Shown here piece by piece: positions 1-10,816 of a stretch of DNA of 64,000 bases (positions are counted from its first letter, which is position 1; each line of letters begins with the position of its first letter). Source of the DNA: Tillus elongatus. Its lineage: Eukaryota > Arthropoda > Insecta > Coleoptera > Cleridae. The notes below the pieces were generated by a model that saw only the letters and a list, made by a program, of their open reading frames with translations, did not search any database and was not told the DNA's origin. Position numbers and translations under genes: made by a program. The stretch is taken from NCBI GenBank assembly GCA_964006375.1, contig OZ023267.1, positions 83,933,406 through 83,997,405 on the forward strand. Reading direction: 5' to 3'.

Positions 1-83
1 TTGTTTTGTGTAATACATTTTTATAACCGCAAGTAAGAAATTTTCGAGCCATGTTTCTTGGATTTTAATTACTTACCAACTTA

Positions 84-3000
84 TTTATTTTATTTTTTTT
101 AATTTCAACAACACACCACGAGGGCTTACAGCCTAAATACTATCGTACCGTGGGTGTCGACAAGGTGGAAAGAGGCAACTTGTTAATTCTGGACTTGAAG
201 GATTGGAGGTTCGGGGGAGAAGGAAAAACATGTGCCGGCAAGGAATTCCACAACTTGGAAGTCCTCGGGACAAAAGAGCGGGCATAACAAGATGTTCTAT
301 GTCTGGTGACCTGGACAGTAAAAGGGTGCATTCGCTCTGTTCCCCTGGTAGATCTGTTGGGGGCAGCAGGTGGAGGAACTATGGAAGAAAGCTCTTCTGA
401 GCAGTGCCCATGCACATATCTATAAAAGAGAGAGAGAGGTCACCAACGGCACGTCGGTGAGCAAGGGATGGCAGTCTTTGGGTAAGGGTAGTGTCACCGA
501 TGAGACGTATAGCTCTCTTTTGAATGAAGTCCAGGATAGCGAGTGTAGAAGCGGCAGCAGCAACCCAGATGTGGGAGCAGTATTCGAGGTTTGGTCTTAT
601 TTGTGAAGTATATAAAGTATAGAGATTAGCTGGTGAAAAATATTTGCGAGCCCGGAAGAGGAAACCTAATTTCTTAGCCGCCGCTTCTGCAATTGATGTG
701 ACATGTTGGTGCCAATTGAGATTTCGATCCACAGAGATGCCAACAAGTGAAAAGGACTCTTTACTTTAAATAACTTGGTTGTTTATTGTGATGGGTCTAG
801 GGCTGGTGTATCTCTTATGAGAAAGAAGGCAAGATTGTGATTTGGTGGGGTTGAATTGTACAAGATTTCTACTTCCCCAGTCTAATATTTTTTGGAGATC
901 CGCGGAGATAGAACCCTCCATGAGCCTGCGATCCTCATCTAGTTGGGCTAAAGAGACAGGCTTAGTGTATTGTATATTGGAGTGGAGGGCGCTGTCGTCC
1001 GCGTAACTGTGAACTGGGTTGGATGTGCTAGAGAGGAGGTCATTGATGTGGAGAAGAAACAAAGTAGGGGCTAAAGCTGAACCTTGAGGAACTCCTGCAT
1101 TAATTGGATACAGTTTAGAGGAATGGCCATCCACGACAACAGAAATGCTCCGGTTGGAGAGGAAATTTGCTGTCCACGTACAGAGTTTTGGTGGTAGGCC
1201 ATAGGCCGGTAGTTTATTAAGTAGCGCTGCGTGCCAGACCTGGTCGAATGATTTGGATATGTCTAGAGCGACAATCTGGGATTCACCGTGTAGTTCCATA
1301 GACTTGTTCCAAGAATGGGTGACAAAGGAAAGGAGGTCGGCAGTTGATCTGCGCTGACGGAATCCATACTGCCTGTCGTGGATTAGACTGTGTTTTTCAA
1401 GAAATTTTAGTAATTCGGTGTTTATATACTTTTCCATCACTTTAGAGATGACTGAAAGGAGAGAAATAGGCCTGTAGTTGCTAGGAAGCGCTTTCGATCC
1501 TTTCTTGGGGACGGGTTGTACTCGAGCAGTTTTCCAGTTACTAGGGAATATGCCTCTATTGTAAGATGTCTGAAACAGACGAGTCAGGACAGGAGCAAGT
1601 TCTGGTGCGCATTTTTTGAGAACAATTGCTGGGATCTCGTCAACGCCAGAGGCTTTCCTGGTATTAAGAGAAGAGAGCATCTTTCGTACCTTTCTAGTTT
1701 TGAAAATGATATCCGTCATTTTATGCGCGACAATGGGGACTGTTGGTGGTTGAACATTCGGAGGTGGGTTCAGAGTAGAATTGCCGGCGAACAACGAGGC
1801 AAAATGTTCAGCCTTGCCCAGGGCGGTAGAAACAATTTCATCCCCTGAGACAAGAGGTGGGAACGTGCTCTTGCAGAAATTATTCCCAATAGATTTAACA
1901 AGAGTCCAGAAGGGTTTACTGCCGTTGGAGCTTAAGAGGACTTTGTTTTTGATGTGGTTACTAAAAGAGTTTTTTGCCTCAGAAAGAATGTGGACATAGC
2001 GGTTTCTTGCGTCGTTAAATGCTTTTCAAGTCTGGCCTTGTCACAGGATTTAGAGAACCAGGGCTTTTGAGTGGCTGCAGAGGTTTTCTGTGTACATGGA
2101 ATAAATAATTCCATGCCAGCTTGGATAATTTCGGTGACGTTTTGTGAGATATCAGAGGGGTCAGGATGAGAGAAGCAGACAGACGCCCATGGAAAGGAGG
2201 AAAAGTAATCTCGCATTTCGTCCCAGTTCGCGGAGTTGTAGTGCCAAACGATACGTGGGTGTGATGACTGTGTGACATCGGGTTGCATTGCGCAGGAAGC
2301 AGTGACCATGCCGTGGTCTGAGCGACCCAGTGGGGCGGCGACTGATATCTTATAGCAGTCAGGATTTGTAGTAAGAAAGAGATACAAGGGATTTGAGCTG
2401 TGTGTTGGGATGCGAGGAAAGTAAGTAGGTTGCTGAACCATATTGGCTAAAGAATTGCTGACTGCAAAGGCCACCGCTGCTCTTCCTTGTGGATCGGTTT
2501 TTGAAGATCCTAGCCATTCCTTATTATGTACATTGAAGTCACCAAGAATAGTGACCTCGGAGGAAGGATATTCAGAAATCAGATGGTCGGTTTTTTCAGA
2601 AAGGTAGTCAAAGAGCTGGACAAAGTTGTTGTCAGAAGGTGACCGGTAAATGCAACAGATGAATTTAGTTGCAGCCCTGAGAGAGAGTTTTATCCATAGT
2701 GTGTCTTTTCTTCCACCTTCTAAATTGGGAAGTCTGGTGCAGGGTAGATTGCTACGGACGTACGCGCACACGCCTCCATGCAATCTAAAAGAAGTAAGGA
2801 GCTCATACCCCGGGAAATTAAGGTAATTAGTGGCTGTTTTGGCACTGATTTGAGTTTCGGTCAAGAAGAGGAGTTGGGGCCTATTAGCCTGCAGGAAATG
2901 GTGGACGGAGTTCAGGTTAGAATTTAGGCCACATATATTCGAGAAGGATATTGTAAATCTCGATGCTGGCGCCCCCTGTACACCCCTCTCCCGGAGATCC

Positions 3001-3178
3001 GAATGGAGGGGTATTTTGCCTCCGGAATCTTTTGTACAAGGAGGAGCCATCATCATTTTTGTTTATAAGGGAAACCGACTCATACACCAGAACCAGAAAC
3101 GTCCGTTGGGACTTCACCGGCCCCTTGATGCACGGGGTGGTACCTCCTCGGGCGTGAAAAAATCCTTTACTATCACGT
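84..3178 (-). mobile_element. Decayed Jockey/CR1-like LINE (non-LTR retrotransposon)
   Basis: Minus-strand non-LTR retrotransposon relic. It carries an apurinic-type endonuclease followed by a reverse transcriptase, and ends at about 84-120 in an A-rich 3' tail (T/A-rich on the plus strand). The 5' side is interrupted by gypsy element E1 at 3179. I could not tell how much 5' LINE sequence lies beyond E1 at 10817. No LINE target duplication was recognised. Family assignment to the Jockey/CR1 group rests on the style of the RT C-terminus and is an inference. Confidence 0.85.
140..3056 (-). pseudogene. LINE ORF2 pseudogene: endonuclease plus reverse transcriptase
   Basis: Reads right to left. 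The endonuclease (3056 to about 2030) shows the LLFLTET, LGDFN and GRSDHG motifs of the exonuclease-endonuclease-phosphatase fold, which nicks the target for target-primed reverse transcription. The reverse transcriptase (1794-766) shows the PVPKKG, GVPQGSALAP and SYADD boxes; YADD is the catalytic palm motif. The C-terminal thumb and tail lie at 732-140. Breaks: a frame change near 2020-2035, an in-frame TAA at 766-768, and a frame change near 420-435 inside a short AG-dinucleotide run, where slippage is likely. It cannot make a full-length enzyme. A protein similarity search would settle the clade. Confidence 0.85.
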
Positions 3179-4707
3179 TGTGACGAGGCCTTGGCTTGCA
3201 GACCGTTTTTCGGTGACCAGGATTGACGGTTACTATCGGCGGATCTCGGGCGCCAGATTTTTAAAGGGTTTACTCCCTGTTGAGGATGTCTGCGACCTCT
3301 TCACTGAACTCTGACCGATATACCGATCAAAGTACCTGGGTAACTCTGTGGAGAAGGGTTCGGTAGCCTATATAGGCTAAATTTAGTGACCCCCGAGTGA
3401 GCGGGCTTTAATCGCTGACTTGGCGTGATCCGACCACTTCTGTTTTAACGAAAGGTGTAGCAGATTTTGTACGTTAAGGTGTTGGATAATAATTAATCAA
3501 AGTCTTTAATTTACCCACCCTATATTTCAGATTTGAAACTATTTACAAAACGTATATACACAGAACAATATTTACAAAATATGTACAAATACAATATGCG
3601 GCTAACATCAATAGGAACGTGGCCCTTGCTAAAGCGGTAACGGTCAGTGCGTGACGAAGCGTACGGATTCGGTAAGGTATATATGATACGGACGGTATTT
3701 CACTCAAGCGAGGATACGGCAGGAGGGCAGCACACAACGATAGACAACATCAGACTACTAGCTATAACTTCTACGTCGAAGCAGGGGACAGCGGAGACCA
3801 AAAAGTGCAGACGGGAGAGACGGGATGACAGTTCCCGGAGACCTATGCGGACTGTGAATTCTCAGCATCTCCGCTAGGGTCAAATCGGGACGAAAACATC
3901 TTGATTACTTTAGCGAGCTGTGAATCCTCAGCGTCCTCACTAAAATAACACAAGAGCTTATACTGTACGGGCGGAAAGCCGGGAGCCAGATGAAGTGTAC
4001 AGGGCTAATTGGAAAGGAAAGTATCACTTGGAGTGACCTAGATAGGCTGTGAATCCTCAGAGTCCCTATCGGGATCAAACCAAGATGAATATATCTCGAT
4101 TATTTATGTGAGCTGTGAATCCTCAGCATCCTCACAAAAATAATGCAAGACAATCTAACATACGGGAATTGTCTATAGGGACGGCGGAAGGTCAGGAAAA
4201 GCGGAAATAATTCACTTGAGGAGAGTTGGACTGAGAAGCGTGATGATTTAAAAGTATGAAAATTCGCTAAAATATGAATTACTTAAAACAGATAATTCTC
4301 AGCTATAACAATATTTTCGGATACGGAAATCGACCAACGAGGTGCGCTCGGACGGCAAACGGAAACGGAATCGGTGCGGACTCGTGGCGACTTAATAACT
4401 TAACAGCTGAATTAACAATACTATACTGCCTGTGTCCCGTGTTGCTTCTCCTTTTATATGAATTTCACAGCCAGCCCAAAAACTCTGCCATGCTTGGAAT
4501 TTTATCACCTTATCACAACCAGATAAGATAATATGTATGAAATACCTGTTTAATTAAATATAAATCGCCTTAAAATATTTCATGGCGAAAATATTTTAGC
4601 AAATATTTATATAGTTTGTATTTGATTCTTTTCTTATTTAATTAATTACTTACTTAGTAATTATGCGTTTTCTATCACAGACAGATAGGAAATAATACTT
4701 CATCACA
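3179..4707 (-). repeat. E1 3' LTR (1529 bp)
   Basis: Direct copy of 9272-10812. It differs by small indels (for example near 3369-3380 and 3600) and scattered substitutions. It holds the four-hairpin array described separately. It is 3' because the coding strand is minus. Confidence 0.95.
3847..4137 (-). promoter_or_regulatory. Four-hairpin array in E1 3' LTR
   Basis: Four stem-loops at 3847-3874, 3912-3941, 4041-4070 and 4108-4137 share an 18-nt loop, plus-strand consensus CTGTGAATYCTCAGMRTC. Their 5-6 bp stems differ in sequence but stay complementary: GCGGA/TCCGC, AGCGAG/CTCACT, GATAGG/CCTATC and TGTGAG/CTCACA. The single C-A mismatch in the second stem becomes a U-G wobble on the minus-strand, element-sense RNA. 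Conserved loop with covarying stems points to a selected RNA structure; its function is unknown. Confidence 0.6.
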
Positions 4708-4722
4708 CACTCCCCTCACTTT
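4708..4722 (-). other. E1 polypurine tract
   Basis: Directly inside the 3' LTR. The minus strand reads AAAGTGAGGGGAGTG, a purine-rich run placed where plus-strand DNA synthesis is primed in LTR retroelements. Confidence 0.75.
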
Positions 4723-4919
4723 ACAAAAAAAAAAATTTTTTAGACTGCAATGAAATACTAAAAACTTAACTTAATCCCTAACCGGAACTCGCTAGTGTTC
4801 AAAGAAGTCTCTTTATCTTAATCTAACTTAACCTAATCCTAATCCTATCACAACACTACACTACACTGAACACTGTGTCTTTAGCACGTCTTTCACGAAT
4901 GGGGGGGCAATCAGCCACT

Positions 4920-5324
4920 TTAGGGTCTTCTTCGTGGGGCTCTGCATACCGACGTCGGTGCACGGCTTCCGTTGCTGTCTGTTTGACTACGGCGGGTCCT
5001 TCCATCAAATGACAACGTATTGTCGCTGCCTGGTGTCGGTGTGGATGGCGCGTGGTATGGCTTCAGGTCCTTAATGTGAACATGGCGAAGCCACTTACCG
5101 TTCGCACCTTTGAGGTCATATACCACTGGTGAGACGATCTTACCGACGGTGTAAGGTCCAGCATATTTTGGAGCTAGCTTGGCTGCAAAGCCGCGCGCTG
5201 CGGATGAAAGCGGGCGGTCAACTCTTAACACGCGGTCGCCTAGAGCGCATTGCCAGTCGCGTCTTCTCAGGTTGTAATGATGACTTTGCTGTGAAAAGGC
5301 CCTGTCGAGGCTAAGCCGTACCAA
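4920..5324 (-). pseudogene. E1 pol C-terminal tail (integrase C-terminus)
   Basis: Same frame as 5346-7559 but beyond the TAA at 5346. It contains the integrase C-terminal segment GPYTVGKIVSPVVYDL followed by HVHIKDLKPYHAP, also present in E2. It ends in an Arg/Ser-rich tail. This domain normally helps bind DNA or chromatin. Confidence 0.8.
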
Positions 5325-5345
5325 TTCAAATGTCTCACGTAACTT

Positions 5346-7559
5346 TTAGAGGCGGTTTAAATGCTGGGCGACCGTTGGGGTACCAATTTCAGTGTCGCCT
5401 TCGACATTCGGATCTACTGCGGGTAGCATGTTCGGAACTTCTAACTCACGTCCAAAGTTAAGAAATGCTGGAGAGAAGTGCGTCGACTCGTGTTTCGCAG
5501 TATTCATAGCAAAGACAAGTTCTGGTAAACGCTCATCCCATCGACTCTGGTCCTGGTCGCAGAACTGTGATATCATAGTTTTGAGCGTACGATTGCTTCT
5601 CTCTACCGGATTCGCCTGGGGTGTATATGGAGGAGTTAGGCGATGTTTGATGCCCAGCTCTTTTAACATCCCTTTAAAAATTCGACTATCGACTTGAGTA
5701 CCGTTGTCACTTATGACGGTTTTGGGGCACCCAAATCGCGTAATTACTTGCTCGAATAAGGCATCAGACACAGCTTTGGCTGACGCCTTCCTCAATGGCT
5801 TAACTTCTACCCATTTGGTAAACTTATCCAACATTATCACCATATAACAGTGTCCTCTTTTAGATCGTGGTAACGGTCCTACCAGGTCTACACTGACAAA
5901 TTCCCACGGGCCTTTCGTGGTGAAGGGCTGCATCAACCCCGGCGGCTGTTGCTGTGATACTTTGTACTTCTGACACCGATCACATTGACGTACGTATTGG
6001 GCTATGTCACGGAACATCCCCGGCCAGTAGTAAGTGCGGGCTATCCTGCTAATTGTCTTAGCTACCCCTAAATGGCCAGCGGTCGGCGCGTCGTGGTTTT
6101 GCTGCAGCACTTCTCGTCTAAAGTTTTTGAGAACACATAACTTCCACGGATTGGAGACGTCGGGCTCGGTGAAGTCATTGGAATCCCAGAAATGACGGTA
6201 CAGTTTTCCCTCTCGAATTGCATAGTCTGGAAACAATTCGGGATTTTTCTGTACTGCTGCCAGTTTGTTTTCATACCAGGGACACTTGGCGTCTTCGCGG
6301 GTGAAGTACGCATATTCTCCTGGTTCCTCACTTATCGGCAACGGATTTCGAGACAGCGTGTCTGCCACCCGATTCATAGAACCCTTTCTGTATTTGATAT
6401 CAAAATCGTACTGCTGGAGGAAAACACTCCAGCGAGCCAATCTTCCAGAGGGATTACGGATCGACTGTAGCCACCGTAGAGACATGTGGTCAGTCAGGAC
6501 TGTAAACTGGTAACCCTCCAGATATGGTCTCATCTTGTCTATACCCCATACTATGGCCAGACATTCTTTCTCCGTTACAGAATAGTTCTTCTCGGGAGGT
6601 GTCAATGTGCGGCTTGCGTAGGCGATTACACGCTCGCCATTCTCCATTTGCTGCGTCAGCGCAATTCCCAGACCATCATTAGAGGCGTCCGTTTGCAATG
6701 TGAAACGCCTTGAAAAATCAGGACATGCCAACACCGGTGCCCCCGTGAGACCAGTTTTCAGTTCTTCAAACGCCTGTTGCTGACTTTCATCCCACCTCCA
6801 TTTCTCCTTCTTTTTTAGGAGTTTGCTCAGAGGAGTAGTCACTCGAGAAAAGTCCCTTATAAACCTTCTGTACCAAGAACACACTCCTAAAAATCGTCGC
6901 AGACTTCGGATGTTATGAGGTGGCGGCATGGACCTAATTGCCGCTACCTTATCGGGGTCGGTATGTATGCCCTGGGCGTTGACTACGTGTCCTAAATATT
7001 TAAGGGAACGGCGACAGAATTGACATTTCTCGGGATTTAATTGAAGGTTGGCCTCTCGTAACCGGCGGAATATCTCTCTAAGGTTATAGAGGTGCTCCTC
7101 AAAAGTTTCCCCTAGTACGATCACGTCGTCCAAGTATGCAAACGCTACATCGTCCATATCCGGTGTTATGACAGCATCTAGTAGGCGTTGGAACGTTGCG
7201 CTCGCTGAATGCAACCCAAAACTCATCACTCGAAACTGGAACAGCCCCCTTCCCGGGACGGTAAAAGCGGTAAGGGGCTTGCTTTCGGGAGTCAGAGGAA
7301 TTTGCCAATATCCTTGGCGCAAGTCGAGGGTGGAAATATATTTAGCGCGTCTTAACTTATCTAATATGGCGGAGATATACGGCAACGGGTAAGCGTCCTT
7401 GACAGAAACTTCATTCAACTTCCGGAAGTCTATACAGAAACGGGGCGTCCCGTCCTTTTTTTTCACTATCACTATCGGTGAACTCCATGGACTAGACGAT
7501 GGTTCTGTTATACCCTCTTCTAACATGCGGTCCACTTCTTCGTTAATTATTTGCTGCAT
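5346..7559 (-). pseudogene. pol: E1 pol: reverse transcriptase, RNase H, integrase
   Basis: A 737-residue open segment that copies element RNA and integrates the cDNA. The RT palm shows LPYISAILDKL, LDLRQGYWQI and the catalytic FAYLDDVIV. RNase H follows with LQTDASNDGLG, YSVTEKECLA and LTDHMSLRWL. The integrase zinc-binding HHCC region (HDAPTAGHLG ... CDRCQKYK) precedes a catalytic core with VDLVGPLP and SDNGTQ. The true N-terminus lies upstream, because the frame is continuous to the stop at 7683. The segment closes with TAA at 5346-5348 where E2 has Lys, and the same frame continues at 5324-4920. Only two stops break pol, so decay is slight. Confidence 0.92.
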
Positions 7560-7682
7560 TTTCGGGTTTCTAGGGCGGTATCTTTGCTTGATGGGCTCTG
7601 ATTTAATTAGTCGTATGTGGTGTTCAATCAGATGAGTTGTTCCTTTTATCTGTTCAAACGCAGGCAGTTCGGTGGAGAGAAA

Positions 7683-8342
7683 TTAATCGAGACGTCTCTG
7701 TTCTTCGGGAGATATTTCAGGCAGATGATCTATGTCGGTGGCAGACGGTTCTGGATCCGTGAACTGGTGACATACCACGGGAGGCGGCGTGATGGGTTCG
7801 CTATCTAGAAAACACTGAGCGGAACGGAGGTCGATCCTAAATGCATACTCTTTTAAAGTGTCCATTCCAAACAGAATATCGACTGGTAAGGATGGTAAGT
7901 ATAGCAATCTGCGTTTTATTATACGTGACCCAATTTTTAAATCGAGGTCGTACGCCTGTCGGATATTTACGGAGTTGCCATCTGCAACACGGGTGATTAC
8001 ATCAGGAACGGTCTTTGGAGAAATGCCTAACGCCAAACAATACATGGCGACTTTATTTCCCATAAATGAGCGAGTCGCCCCGGTATCCATAAGTACCTTA
8101 AACGTCTCATCCTTAATAATTGCCTGGATAAAAGGGCGGTTGTCATCATTCGCGGTTGTTTCCGAGGACTCAACGGACGGAAACCGCAAGGGCCTCGGTC
8201 CCTCACAGCTTCGTTCTAGTTTCCCTGCCTCGATGAGCATGGACAGTCTCTGGACAGGATATCTTGTCGACCGCAGCGTGAGCAGAATATGCGGGCTGTC
8301 GGTAACTGGCACTGACTTCTCATATGGCCAGGGCTGCCGCAC
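7683..8342 (-). CDS. pol: E1 protease domain (N-terminal part of pol)
   Basis: Aspartic protease that would cleave the Gag-Pol polyprotein. The catalytic triplet is in VLMDTGATRSFMG, followed by the flap region and the hydrophobic ILFGMDTL segment, as in retropepsins. It overlaps the end of gag in the -1 frame, so real translation probably begins at the frameshift heptamer. The frame ends in TAA at 7683-7685. The downstream RT is in the same frame, and E2 reads Met-Phe-Leu at this point, so the stop is a mutation separating protease from RT rather than a natural boundary. Confidence 0.85.
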   Translation of the reverse strand: MRQPWPYEKSVPVTDSPHILLTLRSTRYPVQRLSMLIEAGKLERSCEGPRPLRFPSVESSETTANDDNRPFIQAIIKDETFKVLMDTGATRSFMGNKVAMYCLALGISPKTVPDVITRVADGNSVNIRQAYDLDLKIGSRIIKRRLLYLPSLPVDILFGMDTLKEYAFRIDLRSAQCFLDSEPITPPPVVCHQFTDPEPSATDIDHLPEISPEEQRRLD

Positions 8343-9145
8343 CTCCAGCAGGTACTGTTCCCACTATCAAATCTGACGGTTCTGCGGGCGGGTGGCAGCG
8401 AAGCTCGGAAATTTCCCATACGGTGTTCCCGGTGATTTTCCCTGGTCGGTGAAACAGCATAGTACTGGTTACTGGTCGTCGGTGATGTTGCTCTGATCGG
8501 GTGTCGAGACGGAGAGAGGGTGCGGGTTGTACTGCTCTGCTGTGGGATTTGATTGGGCACGGATATACCTTGGTGAGGACAAGTTCCTTTTAATAAAGCT
8601 TCTACGGACTTGGCCTTGTGTACAAATGTTTTGATGTCCGGAATTTCGCAGTTCCATAGCATCTTCCTGTAACTTGGCAGAAGGTTTCGCTGGAGCCAAG
8701 TCAGCTCTTGTTCTGAGGACATGTTACCATGTCTCCGGATCAAAGTCTGTAAGTCGGTAATAAAATTTGTGACCGGCTCGTTCGGTTGCTGTACCCTACG
8801 GCTTATGGCGGTTTCCAGATCGGACAAGTAATTTATCGGGAAATAGAACTGGCGAAAGTAGGTCAAAAAATCTTCCCATCGTCTTAATGTGCTACGGTTG
8901 TTACGATACCATAACAGGGCAGGTCCTTCCAGTAATTGGGGTAATGCGATTAGTAAACGGTCCCCATTAATGCCGGCATGCTCACGGATCTCTTCTAGTC
9001 GTTCCAGAAAAGCAGCTGGGTCGGTGCTTCCATCAAAGTGCAAGTTCCAACAGAAAACGTCAAGTGGCTGAATGGCATGGGACCGCTTTTGGCCGGTTTC
9101 ACTGTCTAGTGTTGGTGTTGTCGGGGCTTCTTTCGGATCGGACAT
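8216..9145 (-). CDS. gag: E1 gag polyprotein
   Basis: Intact 309-residue structural protein that should assemble the cytoplasmic particle and bind element RNA. It begins at an ATG about 105 bases after the primer site. A retrotransposon-gag capsid-like region (PLDVFCWNLHF to about residue 185) is followed by a low-complexity Ser/Pro/Thr linker and two C-terminal zinc knuckles. The first, CWRCGSPGHMRSQC, fits CX2CX4HX4C. The second, CSRCGRQDILSRDC, has Ile where the His should be. The relative E2 also lacks this His (Val there), so the change is probably ancestral. The frame closes with TAG directly after a GGGAAAC heptamer, so Pol is expected as a -1 frameshift fusion. Confidence 0.92.
   Translation of the reverse strand: MSDPKEAPTTPTLDSETGQKRSHAIQPLDVFCWNLHFDGSTDPAAFLERLEEIREHAGINGDRLLIALPQLLEGPALLWYRNNRSTLRRWEDFLTYFRQFYFPINYLSDLETAISRRVQQPNEPVTNFITDLQTLIRRHGNMSSEQELTWLQRNLLPSYRKMLWNCEIPDIKTFVHKAKSVEALLKGTCPHQGISVPNQIPQQSSTTRTLSPSRHPIRATSPTTSNQYYAVSPTRENHREHRMGNFRASLPPARRTVRFDSGNSTCWRCGSPGHMRSQCQLPTARIFCSRCGRQDILSRDCPCSSRQGN
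8219..8225 (-). promoter_or_regulatory. -1 ribosomal frameshift heptamer GGGAAAC
   Basis: The minus strand reads G GGA AAC TAG in the gag frame, a canonical X XXY YYZ slippery site immediately before the gag stop. Slipping back one base opens GGG AAA CTA and continues in the protease frame without a break. The same heptamer is used by visna virus. A downstream pseudoknot was not assessed. Confidence 0.75.
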
Positions 9146-9250
9146 AATAACAAACGGATACGGATTTTCTACGGAATCGGAACGGAACGGTATCGGAACG
9201 GAAGGTGTCGGAACGGAACGGTATCGGAACGGTTTGCTTCTATTTTACAG

Positions 9251-9268
9251 GTCCCTGCTCGGGCGCCA
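9251..9268 (-). other. E1 primer-binding site (tRNA-Lys type)
   Basis: The minus strand reads TGGCGCCCGAGCAGGGAC, three bases inside the 5' LTR. It differs at one position from the tRNA-Lys3 primer site known from HIV-1, so a tRNA-Lys primer is expected. Osvaldo-type gypsy elements are known to use this tRNA. Confidence 0.85.
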
Positions 9269-9271
9269 AAT

Positions 9272-10812
9272 TGTGACGGGACCTTGGCTTGCAGACCGTT
9301 TTTCGGTGACCAGGATTGACGGTTACTATCGGCGGATCTCGGGCGCCAGATTTTTAAAGGGTTTACTCCCTGTTGAGGATGTCTGCGACCTCTTCACTGA
9401 ACTCTGACCGATATACCGATCAAAGTACCTGGGTAACTCTGTGGAGAAGGGTTCGGTAGCCTTTAGGTAATATATGCTAAATTTAGTGACCCCCGAGTGA
9501 GCGGGCTTTAATCGCTGACTCGGCGTGATTCGACCACTTCTGTTTTAACGAAAGGTGTAGCAGATTTTGTATGTTAAGGTGTTGGATAATAATTAATCAA
9601 AGTCTTTAATTTACCCACCCTATATTTCAGATTTGAAACTATTTACAAAACGTATATACACAGAACAATATTTACAAAATATGTACAAATACAATATGCG
9701 GGTACTAACATCAATAGGAACGTGGCCCTTGCTAAAGCGGTAACGGTCAGTGCGTGACGAAGCGTACGGATTCGGTAAGGTATATATGATACGGACGGTA
9801 TTTCACTCAAGCGAGGATACGGCAGGAGGGCAGCACACAACGATAGACAACATCAGACTACTAGCTATAACTTCTACGTCGAAGCAGGGGACAGCGGAGA
9901 CCAAAAAGTGCAGACGGGAGAGACGGGATGACAGTTCCCGGAGACCTATGCGGACTGTGTATTCTCAGCATCTCCGCTAGGGTCAAATCGGGACGAAAAC
10001 ATCTTGATTACTTTAGCGAGCTGTGAATCCTCAGCGTCCTCACTAAAATAACACAAGAGCTTATACTGTATGGGGCGGAAAGCCGGGAGCCAGATGAAGT
10101 GTACAGGGCTAATTGGAAAGGAAAGTATCACTTGGAGTGACCTAGATAGGCTGTGAATCCTCAGCGTCCCTATCGGGATCAAACCAAGATGAATATATCT
10201 CGATTATTTATGTGAGCTGTGAATCCTCAGCATCCTCACAAAAATAATGCAAGACAATCTAACATACGGGAATTGTCTATAGGAACGGCGGAAGGTCAGG
10301 AAAAGCAGAAATAATTCACTTGAGGAGGAGTTGGACTGAGAAGCGTGATGATTTAAAAGTATGAAAATTCGCTAAAATATGAATTACTTAAAACAGATAA
10401 TTCTCAGCTATAACAATATTTTCGGATACGGAAATCGACCAACGAGGTGCGCTCGGACGGCAAACGGAAACGGAATCGGTGCGGACTCGTGGCGACTTAA
10501 TAACTTAACAGCTGAATTAACAATACTATACTGCCTGTGTCCCGTGTTGCTTCTCCTTTTATATGAATTTCACAGCCAGCCCAAAAACTCTGCCATGCTT
10601 GGAATTTTATCACCTTATCACAACCGGATAAGATAATATGTATGAAATACCTGTTTAATTAAATATAAATCGCCTTAAAATATTTCATGGCGAAAATATT
10701 TTAGCAAATATTTATATAGTTTGTATTTGATTCTTTTCTTATTTAATTAATTACTTACTTAGTAATTATGCGTTTTCTATCACAGACAGATAGGAAATAA
10801 TACTTCATCACA
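9272..10812 (-). repeat. E1 5' LTR (1541 bp)
   Basis: Direct copy of 3179-4707, next to the primer-binding site. It should contain the element promoter. No clear TATA was assigned. Confidence 0.95.
9950..10240 (-). promoter_or_regulatory. Four-hairpin array in E1 5' LTR
   Basis: Second copy of the array at 3847-4137, in the same order. There are small loop changes (GTGTATTC in the first hairpin, CAGCGTC in the third), while the stems remain paired. Confidence 0.6.
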
Positions 10813-10816
10813 ACGT

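Larger units (their letters stand above)
3179..10812 (-). mobile_element. Ty3/gypsy LTR retrotransposon E1 (Osvaldo/Ulysses-like)
   Basis: Complete element, 7634 bp, bounded by two direct LTRs that begin TGTGACG and end CATCACA on the plus strand. It is flanked by the 4-bp target duplication ACGT at 3175-3178 and 10813-10816. Coding order on the minus strand is gag, protease, RT, RNase H, integrase, the Ty3/gypsy order. The long LTRs, 4-bp duplication and HIV-like tRNA-Lys primer site resemble the Drosophila Osvaldo/Ulysses lineage; that placement is inference. The LTRs look nearly identical apart from small indels, implying recent insertion. It interrupts the LINE at 84-3178. Confidence 0.95.

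Noticed and set aside
3543..3737. 64-65 residue minus-strand frame in both E1 LTRs
   Set aside because: Short, in LTR sequence, no domain; repeated because the LTRs are copies.
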